Shown here: piece after piece, positions 1 to 8,339 of the stretch | How the letters are laid out: each line of letters opens with the position of its first letter | How positions within the stretch are numbered: position 1 is the first letter of the stretch | From: Lutibacillus sp052034115 | GTDB lineage: Bacteria; Actinomycetota; Actinomycetes; Actinomycetales; Dermatophilaceae | Reading direction: 5' to 3' | DNA: 40,248 bases | NCBI GenBank assembly: GCA_052034115.1 | Contig: JBPOIZ010000013.1 | Span: 1 to 40,248, forward strand | Made by a program: the position numbers and the translations under genes | Notes under the pieces: generated by a model | The model's input: only the letters and a program-made list of their open reading frames with translations | Databases searched by the model: none | What the model was told of the DNA's origin: nothing

Positions 1-1600
1 GGTCGTAGCCGGCATCGACGTGGCGGATGACGCCCATCCCCGGGTCGTTCGACAGGACCCGAGCGAGCTTCTCGGCGGCCAACGCGGTGCCGTCGGCCAC
101 GGACACCTGGCCCGCGTGGATCGACCGGCCGATGCCCACGCCGCCGCCGTGGTGGATGGACACCCACGTCGCCCCCGACGCGGTGTTGACCAAGGCGTTG
201 AGCAGCGGCCAGTCGGCGATGGCGTCCGAGCCGTCGGCCATGGCCTCGCTCTCCCGGTAGGGCGAGGCGACCGAGCCGCAGTCGAGGTGGTCCCGACCGA
301 TGACGATCGGCGCCCGGACCGCGCCGGAGGCCACCAGGTCGTTGAAGGCCAGGCCGGCACGGTCACGCTCGCCATACCCGAGCCAGCAGATCCGGGCGGG
401 CAGCCCCTGGAAGGCGATCCGCTCCTGCGCTCCGCGGATCCATCGGTGCAGTCGGTCGTTGTCCGGGAACAGGTCCAGGACGGCCCGGTCGGTCGCGGCG
501 ATGTCGGCCGGGTCACCGGAGAGCGCGGCCCAGCGGAAGGGGCCCTTGCCCTCGCAGAACAGTGGTCGGATGTAGGCCGGGACGAACCCGGGGAAGGCGA
601 AGGCGCGGTCGTAGCCGCCCTGCCGGGCCTCGTCACGGATCGAGTTGCCGTAGTCGAAGGTCTCGGCGCCGGCGTCCATGAAGCCGACCATGGCCTCGAC
701 GTGCTGGGCCATGGAGACTCGCGCCCGGTCGGTGAACTCCTCGGGCTTGCGCTCGGCATAGTCCGCCCAGTCCCCGAGGTCGATGCCGATCGGCAGATAG
801 GACAACGGGTCGTGCGCGCTGGTCTGGTCGGTGACGATGTCGATGTCGACCCCGCGCCGCAACAGTTCGGGGAAGACCTCGGCCGCGTTGCCGACGACGC
901 CGACCGACCAGGCCCGACGGTTCCGCTTGGCCGCCAGGGCCCGGTCGATCGCCTCGTCCAGGGACGGCGCGACCTCGTCGAGGTAGCGGTGCTCGACGCG
1001 GCGGTGCAGCCGGGCCGGGTCGACGTCGACGATGAGGCAGGCCCCCCCGTTGAGGGTGACGGCCAGCGGCTGGGCACCGCCCATGCCGCCGCAGCCACCG
1101 GTGAGGGTCAGCGTCCCGGCCAGCGTGCCGCCATACCGCTTCTCGGCGATCGCCGCGAATGTCTCGTAGGTGCCCTGGACGATGCCCTGGGTGCCGATGT
1201 AGATCCATGACCCAGCCGTCATCTGGCCGTACATCGTCAGCCCCAGGTGCTCCAGCCGGCGGAACTCCGGCCAGGTCGCCCAGTCGCCGACGAGGTTCGA
1301 GTTGGCGATCAGCACGCGGGGCGCCCACTCATGGGTGCGCATGACGCCGACCGGCTTTCCGGACTGGACGAGCATCGTCTCGTCCGGCCCCAGCGTGGTC
1401 AGGGTGCGCACCAAGGCGTCGTAGGCCGACCAGCTGCGCGCGGCACGGCCGGTGCCGCCATAGACGACGAGGTCGTCGGGTCGCTCGGCCACCTCCGGGT
1501 CGAGGTTGTTCATGAGCATCCGCAGCGGAGCCTCGGTCTGCCAACTGCGAGCGGTCAAGGTGGTGCCGCGCGGGGCGCGGACCGGGCGTGCGCCGTCCAT
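1..1600 (-). CDS. hutU: Urocanate hydratase (urocanase), 3' end cut by window edge
   Basis: Converts urocanate to imidazolonepropionate, the second step of cytosolic histidine degradation, using tightly bound NAD+. The visible 533 residues start MDGARPVRAPRG and carry the urocanase signatures: YGGTGRAARSW near the N-terminus, the glycine-rich GGCGGMGGAQPLA stretch, and the C-terminal block CGSVASPYRESEAMADGSD followed by WVSIHHGGGVGIG, which contains the family's active-site cysteine. The family is about 550 residues, so only some 15-20 C-terminal residues lie beyond position 1. The ATG at 1600 is preceded by AGGAG a few bases upstream. hutH lies upstream on the same strand, separated by the oppositely oriented VOC gene. 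hutI and a formiminoglutamate hydrolase are not in view. Identification is very secure. Confidence 0.97.
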   Translation of the reverse strand, partial: MDGARPVRAPRGTTLTARSWQTEAPLRMLMNNLDPEVAERPDDLVVYGGTGRAARSWSAYDALVRTLTTLGPDETMLVQSGKPVGVMRTHEWAPRVLIANSNLVGDWATWPEFRRLEHLGLTMYGQMTAGSWIYIGTQGIVQGTYETFAAIAEKRYGGTLAGTLTLTGGCGGMGGAQPLAVTLNGGACLIVDVDPARLHRRVEHRYLDEVAPSLDEAIDRALAAKRNRRAWSVGVVGNAAEVFPELLRRGVDIDIVTDQTSAHDPLSYLPIGIDLGDWADYAERKPEEFTDRARVSMAQHVEAMVGFMDAGAETFDYGNSIRDEARQGGYDRAFAFPGFVPAYIRPLFCEGKGPFRWAALSGDPADIAATDRAVLDLFPDNDRLHRWIRGAQERIAFQGLPARICWLGYGERDRAGLAFNDLVASGAVRAPIVIGRDHLDCGSVASPYRESEAMADGSDAIADWPLLNALVNTASGATWVSIHHGGGVGIGRSIHAGQVSVADGTALAAEKLARVLSNDPGMGVIRHVDAGYD

Positions 1601-1634
1601 CTGTCAGGCTCCTGTCGTGGGATGGTGTCGTCCA

Positions 1635-1654
1635 CAGGTGCGACGAAGCACCTG
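1635..1654. promoter_or_regulatory. Inverted repeat in the hutU/VOC divergent region
   Basis: CAGGTGC and GCACCTG form a perfect 7-bp inverted repeat around GACGAA. A second one, GACAT-CGGC-ATGTC, follows at 1662-1675. Both lie in the 117-bp gap between the divergent hutU and VOC starts, where operators for either gene would sit. No known regulator consensus is recognised; function is inferred from position only. Confidence 0.35.
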
Positions 1655-1717
1655 CCTGCCGGACATCGGCATGTCGCGGGCCGACCTGCGCTCGTTCTGC
1701 CGAGAAGGGAAACCGCC

Positions 1718-2140
1718 ATGGCTCTGTCCATCGCGCACACGACGGTCAACGCGCGCAACTCCTACGCCCTGTCGGTGTGGTGGGCCGACCTGCTCGGCTT
1801 CGCGGAGAACCCTGAGGACCCGAACGAGCCCCACCACGAGGAGTGCATGATCTACTCCCCCGACCGCAGCCAGGCCCTGCTCTTCATCACCGTCGAGGGG
1901 CTGCAGGAGTCGGGGCGGATGCACTTCGACTTGCGCCCCGACGACGTGCGACGAGACGAGGCGGTGGCCACGGCGATCGCCATGGGCGCCACCGAAGTCG
2001 CCGACCGGCGCACGGCGGACGGGGGCGGTTGGGTGGTGCTGGCCGATCCGGAGGGCAACGTCTTCTGCGTGCTGCGCAGCGACGCCGAGCGGGCCGAGGC
2101 TGCCGCCGAGCGGTCCGAGGGCGGCGCGGCGCCGGCCTGA
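1718..2140 (+). CDS. VOC (glyoxalase/bleomycin-resistance) family protein
   Basis: A 140-residue single-domain protein of the vicinal oxygen chelate fold. MALSIAHTTVNARNSYALSVWWADLLGF is the usual first beta-alpha unit, and GGWVVLADPEGNVFCVLR is the typical closing strand with the DPEGN turn. Such proteins are metal-dependent lyases, isomerases, dioxygenases or drug-binding proteins; the substrate cannot be read from sequence. The C-terminus is an Ala/Glu-rich tail. The ATG at 1718 follows AGAAGGGA at a normal spacing. The gene lies on the strand opposite hutU and hutH, between them, so it splits what would otherwise be a contiguous hut pair. A role linked to histidine breakdown is possible but unsupported. 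Confidence 0.85.
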   Translation: MALSIAHTTVNARNSYALSVWWADLLGFAENPEDPNEPHHEECMIYSPDRSQALLFITVEGLQESGRMHFDLRPDDVRRDEAVATAIAMGATEVADRRTADGGGWVVLADPEGNVFCVLRSDAERAEAAAERSEGGAAPA

Positions 2141-2203
2141 CCCGCCGCCGCGTCGGCATGCCGCGCAGCCGGGCCGAGGTGAGCCGATCGGCGCTCGCAC
2201 GAC

Positions 2204-3745
2204 TCAGCCCAACGTCCCGGTATGACGCTGCGCGGCTGCCAGCACGGCACCGGAGACGACCTCGGCCACGACTGCCTCGATCTGGGGGCTGAGGTGTCGG
2301 TCCGGCCCGGGCGCCCCGGCGACCGACTCGACGAGCTCGACGACCGCCCCGGTAGCGGCCGCGGGCCGCAGCGGGGCGCGCAAGGCGATGCCGCGCGCGG
2401 CCGTGAGGATCTCGATGGCCAGCACCCGAGAAAGCCCGTCGATCGCGCGGCGCAGCTTGCGGGCGGCGGCCCAACCCATCGAGACGTGGTCCTCCTGCAT
2501 CGCCGACGAGGGGATGGAGTCCACCGAAGCGGGCGCGGCGAGCCGCTTGAGCTCGGAGACGATGCCGGCCTGCGCGTACTGGGCAATCATCAGGCCCGAG
2601 TCGACACCGGGGTCGTCGGCGAGGAAGGGCGGCAGGCCCTGATTGCGCGAGCGATCCAGGAAGCGGTCCGTGCGCCGCTCCGACATGCTCGCGACATCGG
2701 CGACCACGATGGCCAGGAAGTCGAGGGCGTAACCGATCGGGGCGCCGTGGAAGTTGCCGTTGCTCTCGACCCTGCCGTCGAGGGTGACCACCGGGTTGTC
2801 GATCGCCGACGCCAGCTCGCGGGCGGCCACCGTCGCCGCGTGCGCGCAGGTGTCGCGGGCCGCTCCATGAACCTGCGGGGCGCACCGCAGCGAGTAGGCG
2901 TCCTGGACGCGCGGACAGTCCTCGGTGTCGTGGCTGGCTCGGATCGAGCTGTCGGCGAGCAGGGCCCGCAGGTTCGCGGCCGAGACAGCTTGACCGGGAT
3001 GCGGCCGCAGGGCCTGCAGATCCTCGGCGAAGACGTGGTCGGTGCCGAGGAGCCCCTCGACACTCATCGCCGCCGCGATGTCGGCGGTGCTGAGCAGCCG
3101 GTCGAGGTCGGCCAGGGCCATCACGAGCATCCCGAGCATGCCGTCGGTGCCGTTGATGAGGGCCAGACCCTCCTTCTCGGCGAGGACGACCGGCGCGAGT
3201 CCGGCCGCGGCCAGGGCATCGGCCGCCGGCACCGTCGCACCGGACGCGTCGACGACGTGGCCCTCACCCATGACGGCGAGCGCACAGTGGGCCAGCGGGG
3301 CCAGATCACCGCTGCACCCGAGGCTGCCGTATTCGCGCACCATGGGGGTGATCCCGGCGTTGAGCAGGCCGGCATACGCGCTCGCGGTTTCCACCCGGAC
3401 ACCGGTGCGCCCGGTGGCCAGCGTGGACAGGCGCAGCAGCATGAGGGCTCGGACCACCTCACGCTCCACGAGCGGGCCGGTGCCGGCTGCATGGCTGCGC
3501 ACCAGACTGCGCTGCAGGTCGGCGCGTCTGGCGACGGGGATGCTCGTCGTCGCGAGGGCACCGAAGCCGGTCGAGACGCCGTAGTGGGGTTCGCTGTCGC
3601 CGGCGAGCGCCTCGACGATGGCACGGGAGGCAGCGATGGCGCTCAGGGCTGGTTCCGAGAGCTCGACCCGGGCATCCTCGCGGGCCACGGCCAGCACATC
3701 GCCGGGGGACACCGGGCCGGTGCCGACCAAGACCGTCGTCGTCAT
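2204..3745 (-). CDS. hutH: Histidine ammonia-lyase
   Basis: Deaminates L-histidine to urocanate, the first step of the hut pathway, and feeds HutU. The 513 residues match the family in length. The electrophilic MIO cofactor forms from an internal tripeptide in GSLGCSGDLAPLAH (about residues 144-146): here it is Cys-Ser-Gly rather than the commonest Ala-Ser-Gly, a variant I recall from actinobacterial histidases but cannot check. Other family blocks are ALINGTDGMLGM, QDAYSLRCAPQVHG, ESNGNFHGAPIGYALD and SSAMQEDHVSMGW. The chosen ATG at 3745 gives MTTTVLVG; an in-frame ATG at 3754 would add three residues. The gene diverges from the carboxylase gene at 3908 and is probably expressed towards hutU. 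Confidence 0.97.
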   Translation of the reverse strand: MTTTVLVGTGPVSPGDVLAVAREDARVELSEPALSAIAASRAIVEALAGDSEPHYGVSTGFGALATTSIPVARRADLQRSLVRSHAAGTGPLVEREVVRALMLLRLSTLATGRTGVRVETASAYAGLLNAGITPMVREYGSLGCSGDLAPLAHCALAVMGEGHVVDASGATVPAADALAAAGLAPVVLAEKEGLALINGTDGMLGMLVMALADLDRLLSTADIAAAMSVEGLLGTDHVFAEDLQALRPHPGQAVSAANLRALLADSSIRASHDTEDCPRVQDAYSLRCAPQVHGAARDTCAHAATVAARELASAIDNPVVTLDGRVESNGNFHGAPIGYALDFLAIVVADVASMSERRTDRFLDRSRNQGLPPFLADDPGVDSGLMIAQYAQAGIVSELKRLAAPASVDSIPSSAMQEDHVSMGWAAARKLRRAIDGLSRVLAIEILTAARGIALRAPLRPAAATGAVVELVESVAGAPGPDRHLSPQIEAVVAEVVSGAVLAAAQRHTGTLG

Positions 3746-3801
3746 ACCCCCCATCGCAACCCGCCGGCCCACGCGCCGGACAGGGGAGGTCGGCCGAATG
3801 C

Positions 3802-3817
3802 GTCTCGGATCTGAGAC
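3802..3817. promoter_or_regulatory. Palindrome between hutH and accD
   Basis: GTCTCGGATCTGAGAC is a 16-bp near-perfect palindrome with one mismatched pair. It lies in the 162-bp region between the divergent hutH and carboxylase starts, so a repressor there could act on either gene. No regulator is encoded next to it and the motif is not one I recognise. Confidence 0.35.
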
Positions 3818-3895
3818 CCCAGCCCGCCACCCGGGCGGGATCGAGGTGTTCCGGACCACCCCCGGCTCGCCCTTCGCGCGGCGCGGCGACCTGGC

Positions 3896-3901
3896 TAGGC
3901 T
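3896..3901 (+). promoter_or_regulatory. -10 element TAGGCT, leaderless start
   Basis: TAGGCT ends 6 nt before the ATG at 3908, which places the transcription start on or next to the first base of the start codon. No Shine-Dalgarno sequence fits in between. No clear -35 hexamer is visible. Confidence 0.6.
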
Positions 3902-3907
3902 GACCCC

Positions 3908-5518
3908 ATGGCCAAGGACGACCGCCCAGTGACCGAGTCGCTCGACCTCACCACGACCGCCGGCAAGCTGGCCGACCTCAAGCGCCGCGTCGCCGAGGTC
4001 GCCAACGCCGGCTCGGTGCGCGCCGTGGAGAAGCAGCACGCCAAGGGCAAGAAGACCGCCCGGGAGCGCATCGAGATGCTGCTCGACGAGGGCTCGTTCA
4101 TCGAGATGGACAAGTACGCCCGGCACCGCAGCAACCAGTTCGGGCAGGAGAAGCACCGCCCGTATGGCGACGGCGTCGTGACCGGCTACGGCACCGTCGA
4201 CGGGCGGACCGTGGCGATCTTCGCCCAGGACTTCACCGTGTTCGGCGGATCCCTCGGCGAAGTCTTCGGCGAGAAGATCGTCAAGGTCATGGACTTCGCC
4301 ATGAAGGTCGGCTGCCCGGTCATCGGCATCAACGACTCCGGCGGCGCGCGCATCCAGGAAGGCGTCGTCTCACTCGGCCTGTACGGCGAGATTTTCTACC
4401 GCAACGTCATGGCCAGCGGCGTCATACCGCAGATCTCGCTGATCATGGGCCCGTGCGCCGGTGGCGCGGTCTACTCCCCCGCGATCACCGACTTCACCGT
4501 CATGGTCGACCAGACCTCGCACATGTTCATCACCGGGCCGGACGTCATCAAGACGGTCACCGGCGAAGAGGTCGGATTCGAGGAGCTCGGCGGCGCCCGC
4601 ACCCACAACAGCAAGTCCGGCAACGCGCACTACATGGGCACCGACGAGGCCGACGCGATCGAATACGTCAAAGCGTTGCTCTCCTTCCTGCCGAGCAACA
4701 ACATGGATGACCCGCCGGCCGACGACATGGAGGCCGATCTGGAGGTCACCGACGACGACCTCTTCCTCGACACCTTCATCCCCGACTCGGCGAACGTCCC
4801 CTACGACATGCACACGGTGATCGAGCACGTGGTCGACGACGGGGACTTCCTGGAGGTCATGCCGCTCTTCGCGCCGAACATCCTCACCGGGTTCGCTCGG
4901 GTCGAGGGTCGGCCGATCGGGGTGGTGGGCAACCAGCCGATGCAGTACGCCGGCTGCCTCGACATCGACGCCTCGGAGAAGGCCGCCCGGTTCGTGCGCA
5001 CCTGCGACGCGTTCAACGTGCCGATCCTCACCTTCGTGGACGTGCCCGGCTTCCTCCCCGGCACCGGGCAGGAGTGGAACGGCATCATCCGGCGCGGGGC
5101 CAAGCTCATCTACGCGTATGCCGAGGCGACCGTCCCCAAGGTCACCGTGATCACCCGCAAGGCGTACGGCGGCGCGTATGACGTCATGGGCTCCAAACAC
5201 CTCGGGGCCGACATCAACCTGTCCTGGCCGACCGGCCAGATCGCCGTCATGGGCGCCCAGGGAGCGGTCAACATCCTCTACCGCAAGGAGATCAAGGAGG
5301 TCGCCGACGCCGGAGGCGACGTCGACGTGGCGAGGGCCGGCTTCATCAAGGACTACGAGGAGACCCTGGCCAACCCCTACATCGCCGCCGAGCGGGGCTA
5401 CATCGACACGGTCATCAGCCCCTCGAACACCCGGATGAACGTCACCAAGGCCTTTCGAGCCTTGCGGACCAAACGGCAGACCCTGCCGCCGAAGAAGCAC
5501 GGGAACATCCCGCTGTGA
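3908..5518 (+). CDS. Acyl-CoA carboxylase beta (carboxyltransferase) subunit, propionyl-CoA type
   Basis: Transfers the carboxyl group from biotin to an acyl-CoA, most likely propionyl-CoA and possibly acetyl-CoA. The 536-residue protein has both halves of the carboxyltransferase fold. The N-terminal half has the acyl-CoA oxyanion region GINDSGGARIQEGV and GPCAGGAVYSPAITDF. The C-terminal half has PILTFVDVPGFLPGTGQEWNG and VITRKAYGGAYDVMGSKH. The end KKHGNIPL is typical of actinobacterial PccB/AccD5 proteins. The epsilon subunit follows 16 bp downstream, which supports this class. The alpha subunit is about 12 kb away at 17547. Start chosen at ATG 3908, consistent with the leaderless -10 element. 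Confidence 0.94.
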   Translation: MAKDDRPVTESLDLTTTAGKLADLKRRVAEVANAGSVRAVEKQHAKGKKTARERIEMLLDEGSFIEMDKYARHRSNQFGQEKHRPYGDGVVTGYGTVDGRTVAIFAQDFTVFGGSLGEVFGEKIVKVMDFAMKVGCPVIGINDSGGARIQEGVVSLGLYGEIFYRNVMASGVIPQISLIMGPCAGGAVYSPAITDFTVMVDQTSHMFITGPDVIKTVTGEEVGFEELGGARTHNSKSGNAHYMGTDEADAIEYVKALLSFLPSNNMDDPPADDMEADLEVTDDDLFLDTFIPDSANVPYDMHTVIEHVVDDGDFLEVMPLFAPNILTGFARVEGRPIGVVGNQPMQYAGCLDIDASEKAARFVRTCDAFNVPILTFVDVPGFLPGTGQEWNGIIRRGAKLIYAYAEATVPKVTVITRKAYGGAYDVMGSKHLGADINLSWPTGQIAVMGAQGAVNILYRKEIKEVADAGGDVDVARAGFIKDYEETLANPYIAAERGYIDTVISPSNTRMNVTKAFRALRTKRQTLPPKKHGNIPL

Positions 5519-5534
5519 GCCTGGCGAGGACACG

Positions 5535-5783
5535 ATGACGGACAACGTGGCGGGCACCACCACCCCCGACGGCCCGCAACCCCCGGTGATCGCGGTGGTG
5601 TCCGGTTCGCCGAGCGCCGAGGAGGTGGCGGCGCTGGTCGCGGTGCTGTCGGCCGCGTCGGGTGGCGGTGCCGCCGGCGATGCACCTCGCCGCGCCTCGA
5701 ACTGGTCCGCCCCCGGTGGGCGGATGCGTCACGGTCATACACACGGGTATGGCGCATGGCGCGGATCGGCGCTGCCCAGATAG
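5535..5783 (+). CDS. Acyl-CoA carboxylase epsilon subunit
   Basis: An 82-residue protein of the small epsilon family that binds and stimulates actinobacterial acyl-CoA carboxylase complexes. Diagnostic features are the N-terminal PPVIAVVSGSPSAEEVAALVAVLSA segment (strand then helix) and the Trp-containing tail SNWSAPGGRMR near the C-terminus. The middle is low-complexity Gly/Ala. GCGAGGA precedes the ATG. It lies directly behind the beta subunit gene, the usual arrangement, and the two are probably cotranscribed. Sequence conservation in this family is low, so the call rests on motif plus position. Confidence 0.85.
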   Translation: MTDNVAGTTTPDGPQPPVIAVVSGSPSAEEVAALVAVLSAASGGGAAGDAPRRASNWSAPGGRMRHGHTHGYGAWRGSALPR

Positions 5784-5832
5784 GCCGACGCGAGGTGAAC
5801 CCGCGACCACCGCGCTGCGAGAGTGCGCGGCA

Positions 5833-5849
5833 CCGGGGCGCGGCCCCGG
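5833..5849. terminator. GC-rich hairpin between convergent genes
   Basis: CCGGGGC-GCG-GCCCCGG forms a perfect 7-bp stem with a 3-nt loop between the epsilon subunit stop and the convergent acetyltransferase stop. There is no U-run, which is common in high-GC actinobacteria. Confidence 0.45.
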
Positions 5850-5858
5850 GGCGCGGCG

Positions 5859-6479
5859 TCAGGCCGGCGCGACCGAGCCCGACTCGGCCGGGCCGGAGGC
5901 GGCAACCCGCCGGGTGAGGATCCACGCGTGCTTGCCGACCTGGCGCACCCGCTCGAACTCCAGGTCCTCCAGGAGCTCGGCCGTTGCGCTGAAGAGGAAC
6001 CGTCCCTGAGCCACTCGGCCGTCGGTCACCTCGCTGATCGCCTCGACGCTGCCTCCGCCGGCCCTCGCGATGAGATCGAGCGCCCCTTCGATGGCCAGCC
6101 GGGCGACGCCCTGCCCTCGATGGCGCGGGTCGACATACACGCAGGCGATCCGCCAGTCCGGACGCGGCGGCGGCTGCTTGTCATACTCGCGTCGGTGCTT
6201 GATGCCCGGCAGCTCCTCCGCAGACCCATACTGGGCCCACCCCTGCACCCGCCCGCCCTCGTCGACGACGAGCGCGGCATGCGCCGCGTCGGTGCGCACG
6301 AGGCGCTCCTTGGTGGCCCGATAGTCGAGGTGCGCCTTGGCGGCCAGATGCCAGCCGATGCACCAGCAGCCACCGAAGATCCCGTTGTTGCGCTCCACGA
6401 GCTCGGCGAACTCATCCCAGGTGTCGGGGCCGAGCGCCACGACCCGGTAGGCCGTTGATGGGGGCACTGCTGTCGACAT
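5859..6479 (-). CDS. GNAT family N-acetyltransferase
   Basis: A 206-residue acetyltransferase. The N-terminal part has NNGIFGGCWCIGWHL, a Cys-rich segment seen in a subset of GNAT proteins. The acetyl-CoA site is CVYVDPRHRGQGVARLAIEGAL (motif A, R/Q-x-x-G-x-G/A type, about residues 115-135), followed by a helix and the closing strand. The acceptor substrate cannot be predicted. The ATG at 6479 follows a TAGCCT -10 element by 7 nt, so the message is probably leaderless; upstream in-frame extensions lack coding character. It diverges from the DUF885 gene. Confidence 0.85.
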   Translation of the reverse strand: MSTAVPPSTAYRVVALGPDTWDEFAELVERNNGIFGGCWCIGWHLAAKAHLDYRATKERLVRTDAAHAALVVDEGGRVQGWAQYGSAEELPGIKHRREYDKQPPPRPDWRIACVYVDPRHRGQGVARLAIEGALDLIARAGGGSVEAISEVTDGRVAQGRFLFSATAELLEDLEFERVRQVGKHAWILTRRVAASGPAESGSVAPA

Positions 6480-6486
6480 GGGGCGC

Positions 6487-6492
6487 AGGCTA
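6487..6492 (-). promoter_or_regulatory. -10 element TAGCCT, leaderless start
   Basis: On the minus strand TAGCCT is followed by 7 nt and then the ATG of the acetyltransferase, with no room for a ribosome binding site. Confidence 0.55.
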
Positions 6493-6556
6493 GCAAGGGC
6501 CGCCGACAGCGCGGCCTCGGTGCGATATCGGCAGGAGAGTCGTCCGACCCGTGCGG

Positions 6557-6562
6557 TAGCGT
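6557..6562 (+). promoter_or_regulatory. -10 element TAGCGT, leaderless start
   Basis: TAGCGT is followed by 7 nt and then the GTG at 6570. It supports the GTG over the downstream in-frame ATG. Confidence 0.5.
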
Positions 6563-6569
6563 CGGCTAG

Positions 6570-8264
6570 GTGAGCGATGACGTGAGCTCGATGACGAGCA
6601 CCCCCCGAGTCCCAACCGCCGTCGACCAGATCGCGGAGGATTTCTTCGCCTCGTGGGTCGAGCTGAGTCCCATGAACGCCACCTATTTCGGGGTGCCCGG
6701 CCACGACGACCGATGGGATGACCTGTCCCCCGAGGGCCTCGCCGCCAAGTCCGACCTGCGCCGCCGCACCCTTGCCGCGCTGGACTCGGCCGCACCGATC
6801 GACGACATCGACGCGGTGACCATCGCGGCGATGCGCGAGCGGCTCGGCCTGGCCGAGGAGGTCCACGGCGCCAGGATCGATGCCATGTCACTGAACGTCA
6901 TCGCCTCGCCCGTCCAAGAGGTCCGTGACACCTTCGACCTGATGCCGATGGCCTCGGACGCGGACTGGGAGACCGTCGCGACCCGGCTCGAGTCCGTCCC
7001 GGACGCCTTGGCCGGCTACCAGCGCTCGCTCGTCGCCGCACGAGACGCGGGCCTGGTCACCCCGGCCCGTCAGGTGCGCGAGTGCGTCCAACAGTGCGCC
7101 GACCTGGTCGCCGCCGATGGGTATTTTGGATCGGTGCCGGGCATGGCAGCCAAGGCCGGCGCCTCCGAAGGCGTTCAGGCCCGGTTGCGTTCCGCGGCGC
7201 TGACGGCAGCCCAGGGGTATGGCGAGCTCGGCTCCTTCCTCGCCGCCGAGATCGGCCCGCACGCTCCAGAGTCCGACGCGTGCGGTATCGAGGCCTACCG
7301 GCTCCTGTCCCGCGACTTCCTCGGCGCCACGGTCGATCTTGCCGAGACCTACGCCTGGGGTCAGGAGGAGCTTGCGCGCATCGGTGCGGAGATGGCCGAG
7401 GTCGCCGACCAGATTCGTCCAGGTGCGAGCGTGGCGGAGGCCATCGACGTCCTCGAAGCAGATCCGGCATACCGGCTGGACGGCACCGACGCCCTTCGCG
7501 CCTGGATGCAGGAACGCAGCGACGAGGCCGTGGCCGGGCTGGCCGACACCCACTTCGACATCCCCGGTCCGGTCCGCCAGCTGGAGTGCATGATCGCGCC
7601 GACGCAGACGGGCGGCATCTACTACACGGGGCCGAGTGACGACTTCTCGCGGCCCGGGCGGATGTGGTGGTCGGTGCCCAAGGGGGTCACCACGTTCGGC
7701 ACCTGGCGGGAGTTGACGACGGTCTACCACGAGGGCGTTCCGGGGCATCATCTCCAGGTCGCCCAGACGGTCTATCGCAAGGACACTCTCAACACCTGGC
7801 GCCGACTGGCCTGCTGGACATCCGGTCACGGCGAGGGCTGGGCCCTGTATGCCGAGCGCCTCATGGCGAGCCTGGGCTACCTCGATGACCCGGGCGCCCA
7901 CATGGGCATGCTCGACGGGCAGTCCCTGAGGGCCGCGCGTGTCGTGATCGACATCGGCGTGCACTGCGGCTTCGACGCCCCGGCCGAGGTCGGCGGCGGA
8001 GCCTGGACCTACGACAAGGCGTGGCAGTTCCTCAGCGCCCATTCGGGCATGGAGGAGAACACCCGACGCTTCGAGTTGCACCGATACCTCGGCTGGCCGG
8101 GGCAGGCACCGTCGTACAAGATCGGTGAGCGGCTGTGGATGCAGCTGCGCGACGAAGCCGCCCGGCGCGCCGGTGCCGACTTCGACCTCAAGGCGTTCCA
8201 CCGCCGGGCTCTGGACATCGGCGGCGTGGGGCTGGACGTCCTGCGCGAGGCCGTCCTCGGCTGA
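6570..8264 (+). CDS. DUF885 family protein, putative zinc metallopeptidase
   Basis: A 564-residue cytosolic protein of the DUF885 family, whose members are predicted zinc peptidases of mostly unknown substrate. The metal motif is HEGVPGHH at about residues 387-394, preceded by TTVYHEG, with a downstream Glu in SGHGEGWALYAERLM that fits a third ligand. The C-terminus has GWPGQAPSYKIGERLWMQLRDEA, a family hallmark. No signal peptide or membrane segment is seen. GTG 6570 is chosen because it fits the leaderless -10; an ATG eight codons in is the alternative. It is divergent from the GNAT gene and followed by maf. Confidence 0.88.
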   Translation: MSDDVSSMTSTPRVPTAVDQIAEDFFASWVELSPMNATYFGVPGHDDRWDDLSPEGLAAKSDLRRRTLAALDSAAPIDDIDAVTIAAMRERLGLAEEVHGARIDAMSLNVIASPVQEVRDTFDLMPMASDADWETVATRLESVPDALAGYQRSLVAARDAGLVTPARQVRECVQQCADLVAADGYFGSVPGMAAKAGASEGVQARLRSAALTAAQGYGELGSFLAAEIGPHAPESDACGIEAYRLLSRDFLGATVDLAETYAWGQEELARIGAEMAEVADQIRPGASVAEAIDVLEADPAYRLDGTDALRAWMQERSDEAVAGLADTHFDIPGPVRQLECMIAPTQTGGIYYTGPSDDFSRPGRMWWSVPKGVTTFGTWRELTTVYHEGVPGHHLQVAQTVYRKDTLNTWRRLACWTSGHGEGWALYAERLMASLGYLDDPGAHMGMLDGQSLRAARVVIDIGVHCGFDAPAEVGGGAWTYDKAWQFLSAHSGMEENTRRFELHRYLGWPGQAPSYKIGERLWMQLRDEAARRAGADFDLKAFHRRALDIGGVGLDVLREAVLG

Positions 8265-8326
8265 GGCCGCTCGGGACCGCTCGCCGTCGACCGCCCATGC
8301 TGCGGTGCACCCTCTCGGCGCACCGC

Positions 8327-8332
8327 TAGGGT
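8327..8332 (+). promoter_or_regulatory. -10 element TAGGGT, leaderless start
   Basis: TAGGGT is followed by 7 nt and a GTG at 8340. It argues for GTG 8340 over the in-frame GTG at 8331, which overlaps the -10 element. Confidence 0.55.
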
Positions 8333-8339
8333 GGCTGCC

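Noticed and set aside
5859..6866. Longer start for the GNAT protein, adding about 130 residues
   Set aside because: The extension overlaps the divergent DUF885 gene antisense, has no recognisable domain, and the leaderless -10 fixes the start at 6479.
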